Source: Adiantum capillus-veneris (taxonomy: Eukaryota; Streptophyta; Polypodiopsida; Polypodiales; Pteridaceae). Taken from it: a stretch of 64,000 nucleotides of DNA. Under the pieces are notes generated by a model. The model did no database searches. It had not been told where the DNA came from and saw only the letters and a list, made by a program, of their open reading frames with translations. Position numbers and translations under genes: made by a program. Shown here in pieces: positions 1 through 11,006 of the stretch. The first letter of the stretch is position 1; each line of letters begins with the position of its first letter. Where the stretch lies: the NCBI GenBank assembly GCA_014529385.2, contig CM043950.1, positions 73,376,435-73,440,434 on the forward strand, read 5' to 3'.

Positions 1-358
1 TGTGCAGCTGCAGTCTTTTCAAGTTGATGATGTGATCTCTCAAATGCATGTTGGGCTGTTGAACTTGGCTTGCCATTACTCTGAGACTTTGTAGTTGCAC
101 TTCAACGGGCAAGATTGCTTCCTTACCAAATACTAGATGATACGGTGTGAATCCCAAGGATGTACGAAATGAAGTTCTGTAGGCCCATAAAGCTGGTAGT
201 AGATACTTATCCCAGTCTCTGGGATGATTGTTTACCTGCTTGGTAATAATTTTAGAAACCATTCCATTTACCTTTTCAACTAGGCCATTACATTGAGGGT
301 AATATGGTGAAGAGTGCCTCCTTGTAATGCCCAGTTTCTGCATTAATTCTCCTACCAA
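1..358 (-). pseudogene. Element A copy 1: integrase core, C-terminal part (cut by window edge)
   Basis: This is the downstream part of the Ty3/gypsy integrase of element A. It is read in a different frame from the upstream pol ORF, so a frameshift lies at about 352-358. The catalytic glutamate of D,D-35-E is in the segment NGLVEKVNG, followed by the usual WAYRTSFRTSLGFTPYHLV-type region. The reading frame runs off the window start; the full-length equivalent is at 53387-53890. Confidence 0.85.
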
Positions 359-1803
359 GTCTTCTCTGGATCAGAGATGATTTCTAAAGGTGTGCCAAAA
401 CTACACCATATGTGCTCGTAGATAAATTTAGCTACCTCTACTGCTGTGATTCTAGTGGTGGCTATAGCCTTTGCCCATCTATTCATGTAGTCGACCCCCA
501 TGATAATGTAGAATTTTCCTGAGTTGACCCTAGGTAATGGCCCAATGGCATCGATGCCCCATTTTTCAAATGGGCCATATGAGAGAATAGGTGTTTGTGG
601 TTCAGGCATAAGTGACCTAGTGCCGGACTTTTGACACAACTTACACGTTTTGCACCAGTGGTGTACATCACGGTTGAGGCTAGGCCATATGAAGCCTACC
701 TGTAAGATTTTCCTACTTGTTATGTCTAGGGCAAAGTGACCACCACAAACCCCGTCGTAATAGCTAGCAATTACTCCCGTGATTTTGTGAGAGAGAGGGA
801 CCTTCCTAAGTATTTGGTCCTTACCCTTACAGTACAAACCTTCATTGATGAGTCGATACCTTGTGGCCTTCCGCGTCAGCCATTGCTTCTGTCCCTTTGT
901 TAAATCTGATGGGTATTCCCCTATTTCCAAAAAATGCATGATGTCAGGCAAGGCATCACTGCCTTGAAATAGAGGGAGCTTTAGTTTTATTGCTCCAACC
1001 ACCACTTCCTGTAGTCTTTCACTTTCTAGGGCATCTGCTTCTTGGTTTTGAGCCCTTGGGATATGGTGTATTTGAACTTCTTCCAACTTACCCAACAAGT
1101 TTTTTACACCACTTAAGTGAGTCCTTAAACTAGGATTCTTGCATGTCCATGCTCCATTTACTTGCCTTACCAGAAGTAGAGCATCTCCAAATACATTAAG
1201 GAGTTGTACACCTTGCGAGACGCACCATTGTAGACCCTTGGTTAGTGCTGCATACTCAACTTCCTTGTTACAATGTGAATCTAACAATTGGCCCAATGAA
1301 AATACCTTTGTCCCTTTGTCATCAAAGACCACTATACCTGCAACTGCTTTCTCGGACGCTCGCTTGTAGGCTCCATCAAAGTAGAGAGAGTATGCTCCTT
1401 CTACCATCGGTGGTACTGGAGGTACTCGGACTTCTCCTTCCTTAGATTGCTTCTCCTTCCCTTCAAAGACTTGGTAGGTCATGAGTCCCCCCAAACTTGC
1501 CCTTGTCGTGCTTTCTACCTGTACCGTGTAGTCAAACTCTTGCAGACGAACTAGACATTTAGTAATCCTAGCAGACACATCCATGTGTTGTACAACATAG
1601 GGAAATATTTCATCCGTGTTTAGAATCACAAATTGCTTAGGCAGCAAATATGACCTAAACTTTGTAGTTGCAAATCTAAGAGCTAGGACTAAGTGTTCCA
1701 CATGGGTGAAACCTTTCTCTCCTGCTGTCATCATTCGACTAGAGAAGTAGATTGGCCTCATGAAAGATGTCGTCGTATCCTTTTGGAGTATCACAGCCCC
1801 CAA
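352..1803 (-). pseudogene. Element A copy 1: RNase H, second (archaeal-type) RNase H, and integrase N-terminal half
   Basis: A 483-residue open frame of the Ty3/gypsy polyprotein. The first ~110 residues are the usual retroviral-like RNase H connected to RT. Residues ~138-262 form a second RNase H with all four acidic positions visible (FDGAYK, EVEYAALTKGL, VFGDALLLV, NQEADAL). Two RNase H domains are the hallmark of the plant Tat lineage. Integrase follows: zinc-binding region YYDGVCGGH...CKTCKLCQ, in which the usual first histidine is tyrosine, then the first catalytic Asp in GIDAIGPL and the second in IISDP, after which the frame is lost. The duplicate at 53884-55335 differs at two residues. 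Confidence 0.9.
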
Positions 1804-1849
1804 TGAGTCATCACCAACACTTGAGGTGACATAGAATTTTTCATCCCAC

Positions 1850-2263
1850 TTAGGTGGTGAGATAGTTGGCAGAGTGGCTAAGACCTCCTTTACCTTGTGG
1901 TAGTGATGTTCGCTTTCCTTGTCCCAAGTGAAAGTTGATCTTTGAGTGAGTTGTTGCAGTGGTAGAACAAGTTGTGATATATAGTAGATATATGAATCTA
2001 CTTAAGTACCTCACCTTCTGTAGAAAAGAGACTAGTTGACATGCGATTGTTGGTGAAGGTAGGTCTATGAGTGCGGACACCTTACTTGGGTCGGCGTTGA
2101 TACCTTTTTCTGAAATTTCATGGCCTAGTAGAATGACTTTACTCTCCCCAATGTGGCATCTATCCACATTTAATTTCCCACCTAGGCTCTGCAACCTGGC
2201 CAAACCTTCAGTTACCTTTTCTAAAATGTGAAATACGGGAGCTATATATACAAAAATAATCAA
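1850..2263 (-). pseudogene. Element A copy 1: RT thumb/connection, frameshifted
   Basis: This frame continues the reverse transcriptase after a frameshift near 2240. It shows LQSLGGKLNVDRCHIGESKV and ILLGHEISEKGI, the conserved block after the RT palm in Ty3/gypsy elements, then decays after SFLQKVRYLSRFI into unrelated residues. A further frameshift separates it from the RNase H frame at 1803. The same lesions exist in the copy at 55382-55795, so they predate the duplication. Confidence 0.85.
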
Positions 2264-4874
2264 TGAACACTCTTATGGATGTTCCAAAGAACAGTTGAAA
2301 AACATATGTGACATATCTTTGGAATGTGGCAGGTGCATTTGTGAGACCAAATGGCATAACCCTGTATGCAAAACAACCCCATGGCGTGATAAAAGTGGTT
2401 TTTAGCTGATCTTCCAAGGCTATGTGTATTTGAAAGTATCCACAATAACCATCACAGACGGTATAGCATTCAAAACCCGCTACTTCATTCAGAATTTCAT
2501 CCAAGAAAGGGAGAGGAAAGTGGTCTCTCTTTGTAACTGCATTTAGTGGTTTGTAGTCAACACAGACCCTCCACTTACCATTCTTTTCAGGCATCACCAC
2601 TACGGGTGACACCCATTCTGAGTTTTCAACAGGATAGATGAATCCTACCTCCAGCAGTTTCCTTACCTCGGCCAAGAGTGCATTTTCTTGTATGACCCCC
2701 AGTCGTCTTAGGTTTTGCACAACTGGTTTTACCCCTTCCTTCAGCTTAATATGATGTTCCACCACTGTAATGCCTATGATTCTTTCATAGTTGTCAATGA
2801 ACAGGTTAGAAAATCCCATCAACATTTGCAAAAAACTATCTTTCTCCTCAAGTGTTAATTCCGTAGACAACATACCCTTCAACCTACTTCCTTCTAGGCC
2901 AGATGATTTGCTCTCCTCTTCATTGGGTTGCCCTTTTGGTGATGGATCACCAGTTGTGCTTACCCTTTGTGGATCCTTCATAATGATACCCATCACATCA
3001 ATAGAACTGTCACTTTCGTCGGTGGATGTGGTCTCCTCCTCAGAACTGGAAGATTCGCTAGTGGTTTCAGTTGCCGATGTTTCCAGATTCATTTGCTTCT
3101 GCTTGCCAATCCTCATGTCGTAGTAGATTGTCTCCCCTTTCTTACCGATCATGCGTAGAAGGCCAGTACCCCAGTCCTGTTTTGCCTTGATGGCCATCAA
3201 CCATGGCCTTCCCAAGATTAGTGTATAGCCCTCCCCCTTCGTAGGCATTACAAAAACATCTACCTCTACCTCAGTGTTGAAAGATTTTATTTTCACGGCA
3301 CTTACCACACGCACACACTTTACTTTTGCGTTGTTTTCCATCTTTGCCTTGCATGGAGAAGGGCTGTCAACCTTGAGCCCTAATCGAAGTATCATAGCTT
3401 CGCTCATTACGCAGATTTGTGCACCTCCATCAATGTAGGTGTTTCCAACCCTCTTTCCTTTTATGTTTACATCGACAATTGGAAGGATGTCATCCATGTT
3501 GCAACCCGAAATTGCTCCGACTACCTTTGTTTTGGAGCATCTTGTACTTACCATTTTGGACCATTGTCGCCTTACTTTAGGTGCAAGATGTAGCACTTGT
3601 GGCCATGTAATCTTTGGTCCTTGCTCTGCCACATCCAATGTTAGATCATAGGGCTTAGAACTTTCCCCTAGATGGAAGTCGGTGATGCCCAATTTTCGTC
3701 GTGGCCTAGATGGCCTCTTGCTAGTCTCTCCTCTCATGCTTCTCTCATCATCTGATTGTGTAGCTTTCTCCCTCCTAGCTCTTTTCACAGTCATGGCTTC
3801 AAGTGGTTCTAAAAAGGTTACCTTCTCCTTACCCTTGTCCCTCTCCTTTGCTCTAGGTGGATCCACTACTACGGCTTTTCCTTTCTCTTCTAGCCTTATG
3901 ATGTTTACACGGCGATCAGGTGGTGGGGCTGGTGGAAGAGGTGAAATGGATGCTTGTAGTGGTGTCTGGGGTGGATGTAGAATTTGTGTTGGTGGGGCTG
4001 GTGCTCGGGGTGGGGGTGTTCTTTCTCTAGGGGGTGACAATTGGTTCCTCCTACCTCCTCTATTATAGTTTTGCCGTGGTTTGGGACAGTAGTACATACC
4101 GTGACCGTATTCTCCGCAGTTGTAGCAGTGATACTCCCTATTTTGTCGTCGTGCTCTTCCAGGGTCTTGATCTCTTTCTTGACTCCTCCCTTGCTGTATT
4201 AAGTGGACATACAAATTCTGCAGTTGGTCAGTAATATGGGCCAACATATCTTGTTGGTCATCTCTTACCCCAAGAGCTGGTGGTGGTGGTGGAATGGTGG
4301 TTGTCGTAGTTGCTGGTCGACGCGATGTTCCTGCTTCTGTTGACTCGGTTTCTTTGTCTTTCATTCGCAGCTTCTTGTCCTTAAGGCGAGCAATCTCAAT
4401 GGCTAACTCGTACGTAGCTGGGAATCTACCTTTCACCTTCTCCTTGAAAAGCGGCCATAAGCCATGCGTGAACCGATCTTTTTTTAGGAAATCGGGTGCA
4501 GCTTCCCTTATTGCCAGTGACTCAACCCACCGTTCCCACAAATACACAAATTTGGACTCATAGGTGGCATATTCTAAAAGACCCTCCTGCTTCAAGTCTC
4601 TCAACTTGTCGCATAACTTTTCTGAAGTGGTACCTCCCCCAAAGCGCCTCTTAAAAGCGGTTTTTAAGGGTTCCCATTCATCCTTGGTTGCTTGTGGAAG
4701 TGCATTGTACCATGATCTAGCTTCTAGCTTCATGAGATACTTAAAGATTCTAACCCGGGATTCATCCATATCTTTGTTGCTCACTACATATGCTACTTCA
4801 AAGTAATCTAGGAAGTCTGTTACCAAATCCTCCCCCTTCTTTCCTCTAAATGTTGGAAATGCTACACTTGCCAT
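2208..4874 (-). pseudogene. Element A copy 1: gag-protease-RT polyprotein
   Basis: Long open frame of a Ty3/gypsy polyprotein; I prefer the start MASVAFPTF at 4874 over the upstream in-frame Met because element E starts its gag with the similar MTSVAFPTF. In order: gag capsid (FKRRFGGGTTSEKL, WERWVESL), zinc knuckle CYNCGEYGHGMYYC (CX2CX4HX4C), a proline/charged linker, protease (YIDGGAQICVMSEAM, with GG where DSG or DTG is usual), an acidic Ser-rich spacer, and RT ([31 protein letters not shown]). The RT active site reads VFIDYFCIYS, so the second catalytic aspartate of the YxDD-type motif is tyrosine. RT is therefore expected to be dead. The frame ends about 13 residues later by frameshift. 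Confidence 0.93.
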
Positions 4875-4956
4875 GATTACTGAGAGAGAGATAGAAAGAC
4901 ACACTTCTTAACTTGCAAAAGGTTTTTCTTCTTTACAAGGAGGCGTGTATACCCTC

Positions 4957-5175
4957 TTATACTAGGACATAGATTAAAACTTCAAACGGTACATTACCTT
5001 GTACCAAAGGTACGACAAATGGTTGATCTGATGCCAGAACCTCAAAAAACCGCTTCCCACCCAGCATGGTGTCAATAACGTGCTGGAAGTGAGCCTTCAA
5101 GTCCAATATTACCTTGATTGAGCATACACGTGTTGGTATGTGTGATCTGTCTTGAGGTAGGTTGTACTGATTCAT
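4957..5175 (-). CDS. Element A copy 1: leader ORF 3
   Basis: A 72-residue ORF between leader ORF 2 and gag of element A. It ends 82 bases before the gag start. I recognise no domain; the stretch LGGKRFFEVLASDQPFVVPL is weakly like the C-terminal part of ORF 3 of element E (EFKLFQELARGAVLEL), which occupies the same slot. It is identical in the second copy (58489-58707). Its function is unknown. Confidence 0.45.
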   Translation of the reverse strand: MNQYNLPQDRSHIPTRVCSIKVILDLKAHFQHVIDTMLGGKRFFEVLASDQPFVVPLVQGNVPFEVLIYVLV

Positions 5176-5192
5176 GTGAATCTTAGAGGTGC

Positions 5193-5417
5193 TTAGTCAC
5201 TATCCAAGCTTGTGGGAGAGGGTGGTGCTCTTTCCTGAAACAAACTCAATAGATCCCTAGTTTCTCTAGTGAGAGTGTGAGCCAATGATTCCGTTATTTG
5301 TGCCGCAGCATCAGGTGCGACTTGAAAACTGACTGTGATAATTACCTCGGTGACTTGAGTTACCCGATTCTCAAAGTAGAACAGTGTTGATTCTCTATTG
5401 TGCAGAGCTCCTTCCAT
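5193..5417 (-). CDS. Element A copy 1: leader ORF 2
   Basis: A 74-residue ORF that starts 23 bases before the end of leader ORF 1, in the +1 frame relative to it. Its middle, EVIITVSFQVAPD, matches TSVLTSVGFQVAPG in ORF 2 of element E, which overlaps its own ORF 1 in the same +1 frame by 20 bases. Conserved overlap suggests coupled translation or +1 frameshifting from ORF 1 (inference). No known domain is recognised. Confidence 0.6.
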   Translation of the reverse strand: MEGALHNRESTLFYFENRVTQVTEVIITVSFQVAPDAAAQITESLAHTLTRETRDLLSLFQERAPPSPTSLDSD

Positions 5418-5658
5418 TTTGTTGTTGTGGGTTGGTTGTAGGTTGCGAACATGGTTTCGACCTTATCCTTCTTCTTCTTGGCACTTGGCCTATGTATATC
5501 CACTGGGTTTGGGGTGTTGGTTGACTCTCCCACTGCAAATCGATTACCGTTACGCCTGGCACTCGAGCTTCGATGGAGATGCGGAGTTCGTCTAGTTGTG
5601 CTTGGAGCTCTTCTTCTTCTGTCGTCCAGTTAGCAAATCCTGCTAGCCATTCATCCAT
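5395..5658 (-). CDS. Element A copy 1: leader ORF 1 (MDEWL...NWTTEEEEL protein)
   Basis: An 87-residue ORF that is the first after the primer-binding site. The N-terminus MDEWLAGFANWTTEEEELQ matches MDEWLLEFSNWTTEEEELQ of element E (11007), although the LTRs of the two elements are unrelated. The C-terminal third is basic (RRRRIRSKP). Extra ORFs outside gag-pol are known in Tat-lineage elements, but I cannot assign a function. The start codon is chosen from its conservation in both elements. Confidence 0.7.
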   Translation of the reverse strand: MDEWLAGFANWTTEEEELQAQLDELRISIEARVPGVTVIDLQWESQPTPQTQWIYIGQVPRRRRIRSKPCSQPTTNPQQQNGRSSAQ

Positions 5659-5715
5659 TCACAATAGTTTAGGGGTTTCAGTCTTGTAAACTGAAGGGTT
5701 TCATGAAAAGATCCT

Positions 5716-5731
5716 CCGTGGGGGCACCAAA
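5716..5731 (-). promoter_or_regulatory. Primer-binding site of element A copy 1
   Basis: Read on the minus strand, the bases directly inside the 5' LTR are TTTGGTGCCCCCACGG. The TGGTGCC core complements a tRNA 3' end of the form ...GGCACCA. It is not the initiator-Met site seen in element D. I cannot identify the tRNA. Element E has a closely similar site (10952). Confidence 0.7.
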
Positions 5732-5948
5732 TGACGAGAGCAAAGCAAACCCGGAACCCCCGACGGCCTCTAAAACAGCGGGGACCAGTGGCGCGCCTCG
5801 AGCCTATCACAGTAAAGCAAACAGGGGGCACCACCTAGCTTGAGCGGCTAGGACGCAAACATAACACCACCATAACAAATTTTTCATCCAAGAGAGATGG
5901 ATGCTTGGGAGTAATGATAAAGAGGAAGGAGAATGAGATCAAGTGAGT

Positions 5949-5994
<46 letters not shown>

Positions 5995-7285
5995 AGCAGC
6001 TTAGTACTTAGGCACCACAGAAGGATGGCGAATCCGCACACCCTTCACACATACACAAGCTCACTCCAAACACACGACTAGGTGGCGATTCCGCACACCT
6101 CACATGGGAAAAACATTGCAAGAAACATACTCACAAAACCTCAAGCTTTATTTAGAGAATAAGGTGATGAAATGGGGAGCATAGGGTAGGGGAAAGAGAA
6201 GGGAGAGAGTGGTAGAGCTGATGGCGAAGACTCGTATGAGGGTTATGACCATCATCCTTCATTTAGCTGCCCTTCATCTTCCATAGCCCAAGGGTGTAGA
6301 GGTCATGCTCAAGACGAGCATGTTGATTGCAGTGATGGTGATGGTGTGGGTGTGTGTGATGGTGTGTACACTATGCACACACAGTGCATAGTGTACTCTT
6401 TGGTGATGTTGTGTGTGTGTGTCTTTAGTGTGATGGTGACCCCTATTTATACAGGGGTGGAGGGGGAAGAAATTCTAGAATTTAGAAATGAAGAAATCAT
6501 TATCTTCATTGCACATGTGACTATAGGACCCACTTGTCTGGCTGTGTGTATATGTGCCAGAACAGCAGTCTCATGAGAGAGAGACTAAGAGAGAGAGATG
6601 GGTTGATGAAAAAAGGTGAGAGGTGACATGGAGAATAAGGTAATTACAAGAGGGGAGAGAGGGGAGTGTGTTTAGAGGTGAATTTGTGTGCAGATGTGTG
6701 TGAACATAAGAAAAATTAGGTAAGCACCGGGTGGGGATGGGTCTGTGGGAACCTTTTTCAGTGAAACTGAGTGTGTGTGAGTGTGGGGGAGGTTATCTGG
6801 CTACAAGACAAGAGACATGGTGCCCTTTAGAGAGAGAGGGGGATATTTGGGTCATGGGATATGATAGGAGAGAGAAAAGGGGGGTGGGGTATACTGTTTT
6901 GGAAGATAGGAGAGCTGGCATGTGAGTTAGAATGTATTATTGGTGAGTTAGAATGCATTATTGGTGAGAGGTGGGGTAGCTTGAGGGGAGAGAGAAAGGA
7001 GAAAGGAAAAGGGGAAGAGAGAGGGGTTGACTTTTTGAGTGGAGGAGAGGAAAAGGGACACACGGCGGGGCAACAGTGAAGAAAAAGGAGGCAAGGTGGG
7101 GATGGGTTGCCCCGCAGGCATGAGGTGGCCTATTTAACCTTTCTTATATATTTACATAATCATAATTTATTTTTTTTCTTACTTTTCCAATGCCTTTTAT
7201 CACTCCCTCCCTAAGAGGAGGTTTTCATGGGGTGGGGACGAGAGAAGAGGGGTATGGGAGCTTGGCTTGTGAAAAGCCCCCATCA
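5732..7285 (-). mobile_element. 5' LTR of element A, copy 1
   Basis: On the plus strand it begins TGACGAG and ends CCCCATCA, giving TG...CA ends. It matches the 3' LTR at 51544-53123 and the other 5' LTR at 59264-60828. It carries a minus-strand TATA box (TATAAATAG, complement of 6443-6451), a perfect 13-bp stem-loop just downstream (6366-6396), a (GA)n tract at about 5949-5990 and two 21-bp tandem copies at 6926-6967. The next four bases, GTAC (7286-7289), match the target duplication seen on the other side of A in copy 2 (51540-51543). Confidence 0.9.
6366..6396. promoter_or_regulatory. Perfect stem-loop in A LTR near expected transcript start
   Basis: GTACACTATGCAC and GTGCATAGTGTAC form a 13-bp perfect inverted repeat around a 5-base loop. 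On the sense (minus) strand it lies about 47-80 bases downstream of the TATA box at 6443-6451, so it would fold near the 5' end of the genomic RNA. It is intact at 59911-59941 but mismatched in the 3' LTR (about 52205-52235). Confidence 0.75.
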
Positions 7286-8988
7286 GTACATCATGTACCT
7301 TAGTGGGAATAGGACAATCTTCTACCACTCAGATCTTGGCAGGATCCATACTCACTTGATTGTGAGAGACTATATGGCCAAGATAGTGTATCTTTGAGAG
7401 AAAGAACTCGCTCTTCTTTGCATTCACATGCAACTCATGCTTTCGCAATTCTTGAAACACTAGGTCTAAGTGCTTCTGATGTTCCTCTTCTGACTTAGAG
7501 AAGATGAGTATGTCGTCAAAGAATACTCCCATAAAATTTCGATACGGGCTAAAAATGCGGTCCATCATGCGATTGAACGTCGCACGAGCATTGGTCAAGC
7601 CGAAAGGCATTACCAAAAATTCATATAGTCCAAAGGTTGTGCGGAAAGCAGTCTTATGGACATCCTTAGGGGCGATCCGTATCTGATGATACCCACTCTT
7701 TAAGTCTATGCGACTAAAGACACTTGCACCCTGCAACTTATCAAGTATATCATCAATCCGAGGGATCGGAAAGCGATTCTTAACCGTGATCTTGTTTAAA
7801 GACCTATAGTCTATGCACATTCGAAATGCGCCATCTTTCTTCTGCACCAGTAGAAATGGAGAGCAGTAGGGTGAAGCACTTGGCCGTACTAACCCTTTCT
7901 TTAGAAGCTCGTTGACTTGCTTCAAAATTTCCTCTTGCTGAGCAAGACTCACCCGATAAGGGGGTTGATTGGGAGGCGAGCTACCCATTATGAGATCTAT
8001 TCAGTGATCTTCCGGGCGTACCAGAGGTAGTTCATCAGGGAGTGTTTCCGTGAAACAATCTTTTGACTTTTCAATAAATTGAAAACGCTTAATTTTCAGA
8101 CTAGAGAGTGAATCCCCACTAGTTTTATCCTTCTCACGTGCAAAAATCAAGTAAGCAGAAACACACTTCTTCATTTCTTTCTTAATGGAGATATGGCTTA
8201 CAATTGGGAACTGCCAATCTCCTACATCAGCATGAATCTTTATTTTCTTGCCCCCATGATCAAAAGTGAGGGTCTTTTCCACATAATCGGGGACAGGTGT
8301 CATGTGGAAATTCCATGGCATACCAAAGATGATATCACATCCCTCGATGGGTGCCATCAAAAATGATTCGCGGTCCTTGTACTCGCCAATGCGAAGATTG
8401 AGTTGTCCTTTCACGGGAGTTGCATTGGTTGTTAACCCACGGAAAGCAGTCTTATGGACATCCTCAGGGGGGATCCGTATCTGATGATACCCACTCTTTA
8501 AGTCTATGCGACTAAAAACACTTGCACCCTGCAACTCATCAAGTATATATCATCAATCTGAGGGATCGAAAAGCGATTCTTAACCGTGATCTTGTTTAAA
8601 GACCTATAGTCAATGCACATTGGAAACGTGCCATCTTTCTTCTGCATCAGTAGAACTGGAGAGCCGTAGGGTGAAGCACTTGGCCGTACTAACCCTTTCT
8701 TTACAAGCTCGTTGACTTGCTTCAAAATTTCCTCTTGATGAGCAAGACTCACCCGATAAGGGGGTTGATTGGGAGACGAGCTACCCAGTATGAGATCTAT
8801 GCGGTGATCTTCCGGGCGTACCGGAGGTAGCTCATCAGGGAGTGTTTCCGTGAAACAATATTTGTACTTTTCAATAAATTGAAAACGCTTAATTTCCAGA
8901 CTAGAGAGTGAATCCCCACTAGTTTTATCCTTCTCACGTGAAAAAATCAAGTAAGCAGAAACACACTTCTTCATTTCTTTCTTAATGG
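7286..8988 (-). pseudogene. Element B copy 1: protease-RT segment with internal duplication
   Basis: Minus-strand pol remnant of a chromovirus-like Ty3/gypsy element. The main RT block (7329-7988) shows [40 protein letters not shown] and VFFDDILIFS, so the catalytic DD is present. Upstream, 8001-9151 repeats the same protein stretch: IKKEMKKC...RPEDH...RT up to KTAFR occurs twice, and the first copy jumps at KTAFR into protease-like sequence ([20 protein letters not shown]). The segment is cut by A on the left and by the E LTR on the right; gag is not visible. Confidence 0.85.
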
Positions 8989-10951
8989 TGAGGCAAGCTT
9001 TTCCATGCATGGGAACCCCCCATATATTTTTTTCTCTTTTACCAAAAATAAATAAATTTTTTTTCCTATTACATAAGTTACTTTTTATTTTTCTTCCCTT
9101 TTTCACAAACGTTTTAGCCTTTATTAAATAAATAAGACTTATGCTAATCAATCACGATGTAGCATAAATAAGTAAGCTTTCTTTGCTGATCTCTCTTTTG
9201 ACCTTAAGCATTATATATATATATTCTAAATTATATTATATATATTTAGTATTTTCTAATATATTTTTCATGTATATATATTATTCCACCCTACCAAATA
9301 TTTTATTCAGTAGTTTTCATTTTCAAACCCCAACCCCACTTTCAAATTTCAATAATACCTCCATCTAGATAAATGCCAATCTTTTCAAAACTCTAGGTCA
9401 TGTTTTCATACACATGAAGGAGCTTACACTTGAAGGCAAGAGGAAAGTCCACTCAAAGGGAACCACCAAAAGACCTTTGCAGCCACAAATAATACATTAT
9501 TTGGCTGACTTTTTTAAGTAGAGAAGAACCCCGAATCAGAAGAAGCGTTCAACATGAAAGATGTAGCTCGTGATCTCAACTTTTAGCTCAGTCTTTTCAG
9601 AATTTTTGGAGTTATGAACGTGGATCTATGATTTTTGTGGTGGACCCCAGTTTTCTCGTGTAATGGTGACACAGGCCATCCCTAATTTTCTTCCCTCTAG
9701 AATGGCTATGGTTCTACAAGTCTTCAAGCATGATTATAAGAGACAAGGCTATTTTAATGAGGTCTTGGCAAGTCTAGAGTGATTCTATCACCATTTTTTG
9801 AGGATCCATCCTCATCAACAACTATCCACCTTCGACAACCTCTCTTATAAATTTCTTACCTGTCTCTTCTCGCCCTAATAAACTTAAGTCTAGCCAAAGC
9901 TAGACTATTGTAAATATCTCCTATCCTCTACATCCTACCCACATTCTCTCTTCTTCTCTCTCTATTGACTTTGGTATTTTAAATAATGAGGAGACAAGAT
10001 GGGAGCCACAGTCACATGCACCCCATTTTTCTAGTCACCAGAGTGGGACACTCACCTCAATTAGAAATATTGCTAAATCCTCCCCTCCTTCCCTATATAA
10101 GGAGGCCATGAGAGCTCACTAGGGGAGAATACACACACACACACACATACCTATCCATACACACTCTTGTGCTATATGCTTGTAGCATGATCCCTAATCA
10201 CATAATCACAACACCATCACCATCACCATCACCATCACTATGCACAAAAGATGAGCACCACACCTCCACACCGCTTGTAATTAAGGGTTGGAGGCACAAT
10301 TTCAAGAAGAAGAAGGGTGGAAACACTCATGATATTCCTCGCCATCAACTCCCATCTTTCCATTATGCCTCCTACAATCTTTTTCCCTTCTCATCTTCTT
10401 GCCATACACTACCTATTGTATTCATCTTTTGCAAGCAATCAACACACTCCATCTTGGTGCCATACCTTGTGTCGCTTTGGATACATCTCATTGTGAGTAT
10501 GGTATATGCTTGTTCCTTGCCATTTTTTTTCTATTTATGTTAAGGTGTGCGGATTTGCCATCATACACACACACACTCTCTCTCCCTCTCATATTCCTAT
10601 CATCTTGCTACTTCCATCGTGAGGTGTGCGGACTCGCCACCTCTTATATGAGAAGTGAGCATACTTTCACGTTTCCCTGAACTCATTATCTTCCTTAATA
10701 CATGCACGAGTAGCGAGCCCATTCTCACTAATTCACCACTCCTCTCACCTTATTCTCCTACCACCCCATTCCACATTCTGGCGTGGATCTTGAAATTGTT
10801 TTCCATGGCATGCTTCATTGAGTATGTGTATGCGTCCTACCCGTATATCCTTGTAGGTGGTGCCCCTATTGTGTACCTCCCATGATGAGGCCATTGTACA
10901 TAGTCTTGGTGTAGAGGCCACCGGGTCTACTTTTTTCACTTCCGCCTCTCA
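8989..10951 (+). mobile_element. 5' LTR of element E
   Basis: The segment starts TGAGGC directly after B coding sequence and ends CTCTCA just before a primer-binding site like that of A, giving TG...CA ends and a length of about 1.96 kb. It has a TATA box TATATAAGG at 10094-10102, followed by (AC)n and a (CATCAC)n run at about 10212-10238. The 3' LTR is not in the window, so the boundaries rest on the junction with B and the primer site. The same LTR begins at 62532 in the right copy. Confidence 0.75.
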
Positions 10952-10972
10952 TTTGGTGGCCCCACTAAGGAG
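10952..10972 (+). promoter_or_regulatory. Primer-binding site of element E
   Basis: TTTGGTGGCCCCACTAAGG follows the LTR end directly. It resembles the site of element A (TTTGGTGCCCCCACGG), which suggests a related tRNA primer and common ancestry. The tRNA is not identified. Confidence 0.6.
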
Positions 10973-11006
10973 GGCTCTTACAAGGCTGACATGTTTACTT
11001 CTCTTC

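Larger units (their letters stand above)
1..10458. repeat. Left copy of large direct repeat (A-in-B plus E LTR)
   Basis: This segment matches 53533-64000 base for base apart from about 15 substitutions that I noticed, a few small indels and a different (GA)n length near 5950. Both copies contain the same two nested junctions: LTR of A into B pol (7285/7286 and 60828/60829) and LTR of E into B (8988/8989 and 62531/62532). The match reaches both window edges, so the true ends are not visible. Independent insertions cannot give identical junctions, so this is a segmental duplication or an assembly duplication. Confidence 0.95.

Noticed and set aside
3682-4068. Plus-strand open frames opposite element A gag and protease (also 57214-57600)
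   Set aside because: They are antisense shadows of a well-supported gag-pol frame, with no motif of their own.
1-10458. Independent insertion of two A elements
   Set aside because: Both copies share the same target junctions in B and the same E junction, which requires copying of the whole block.
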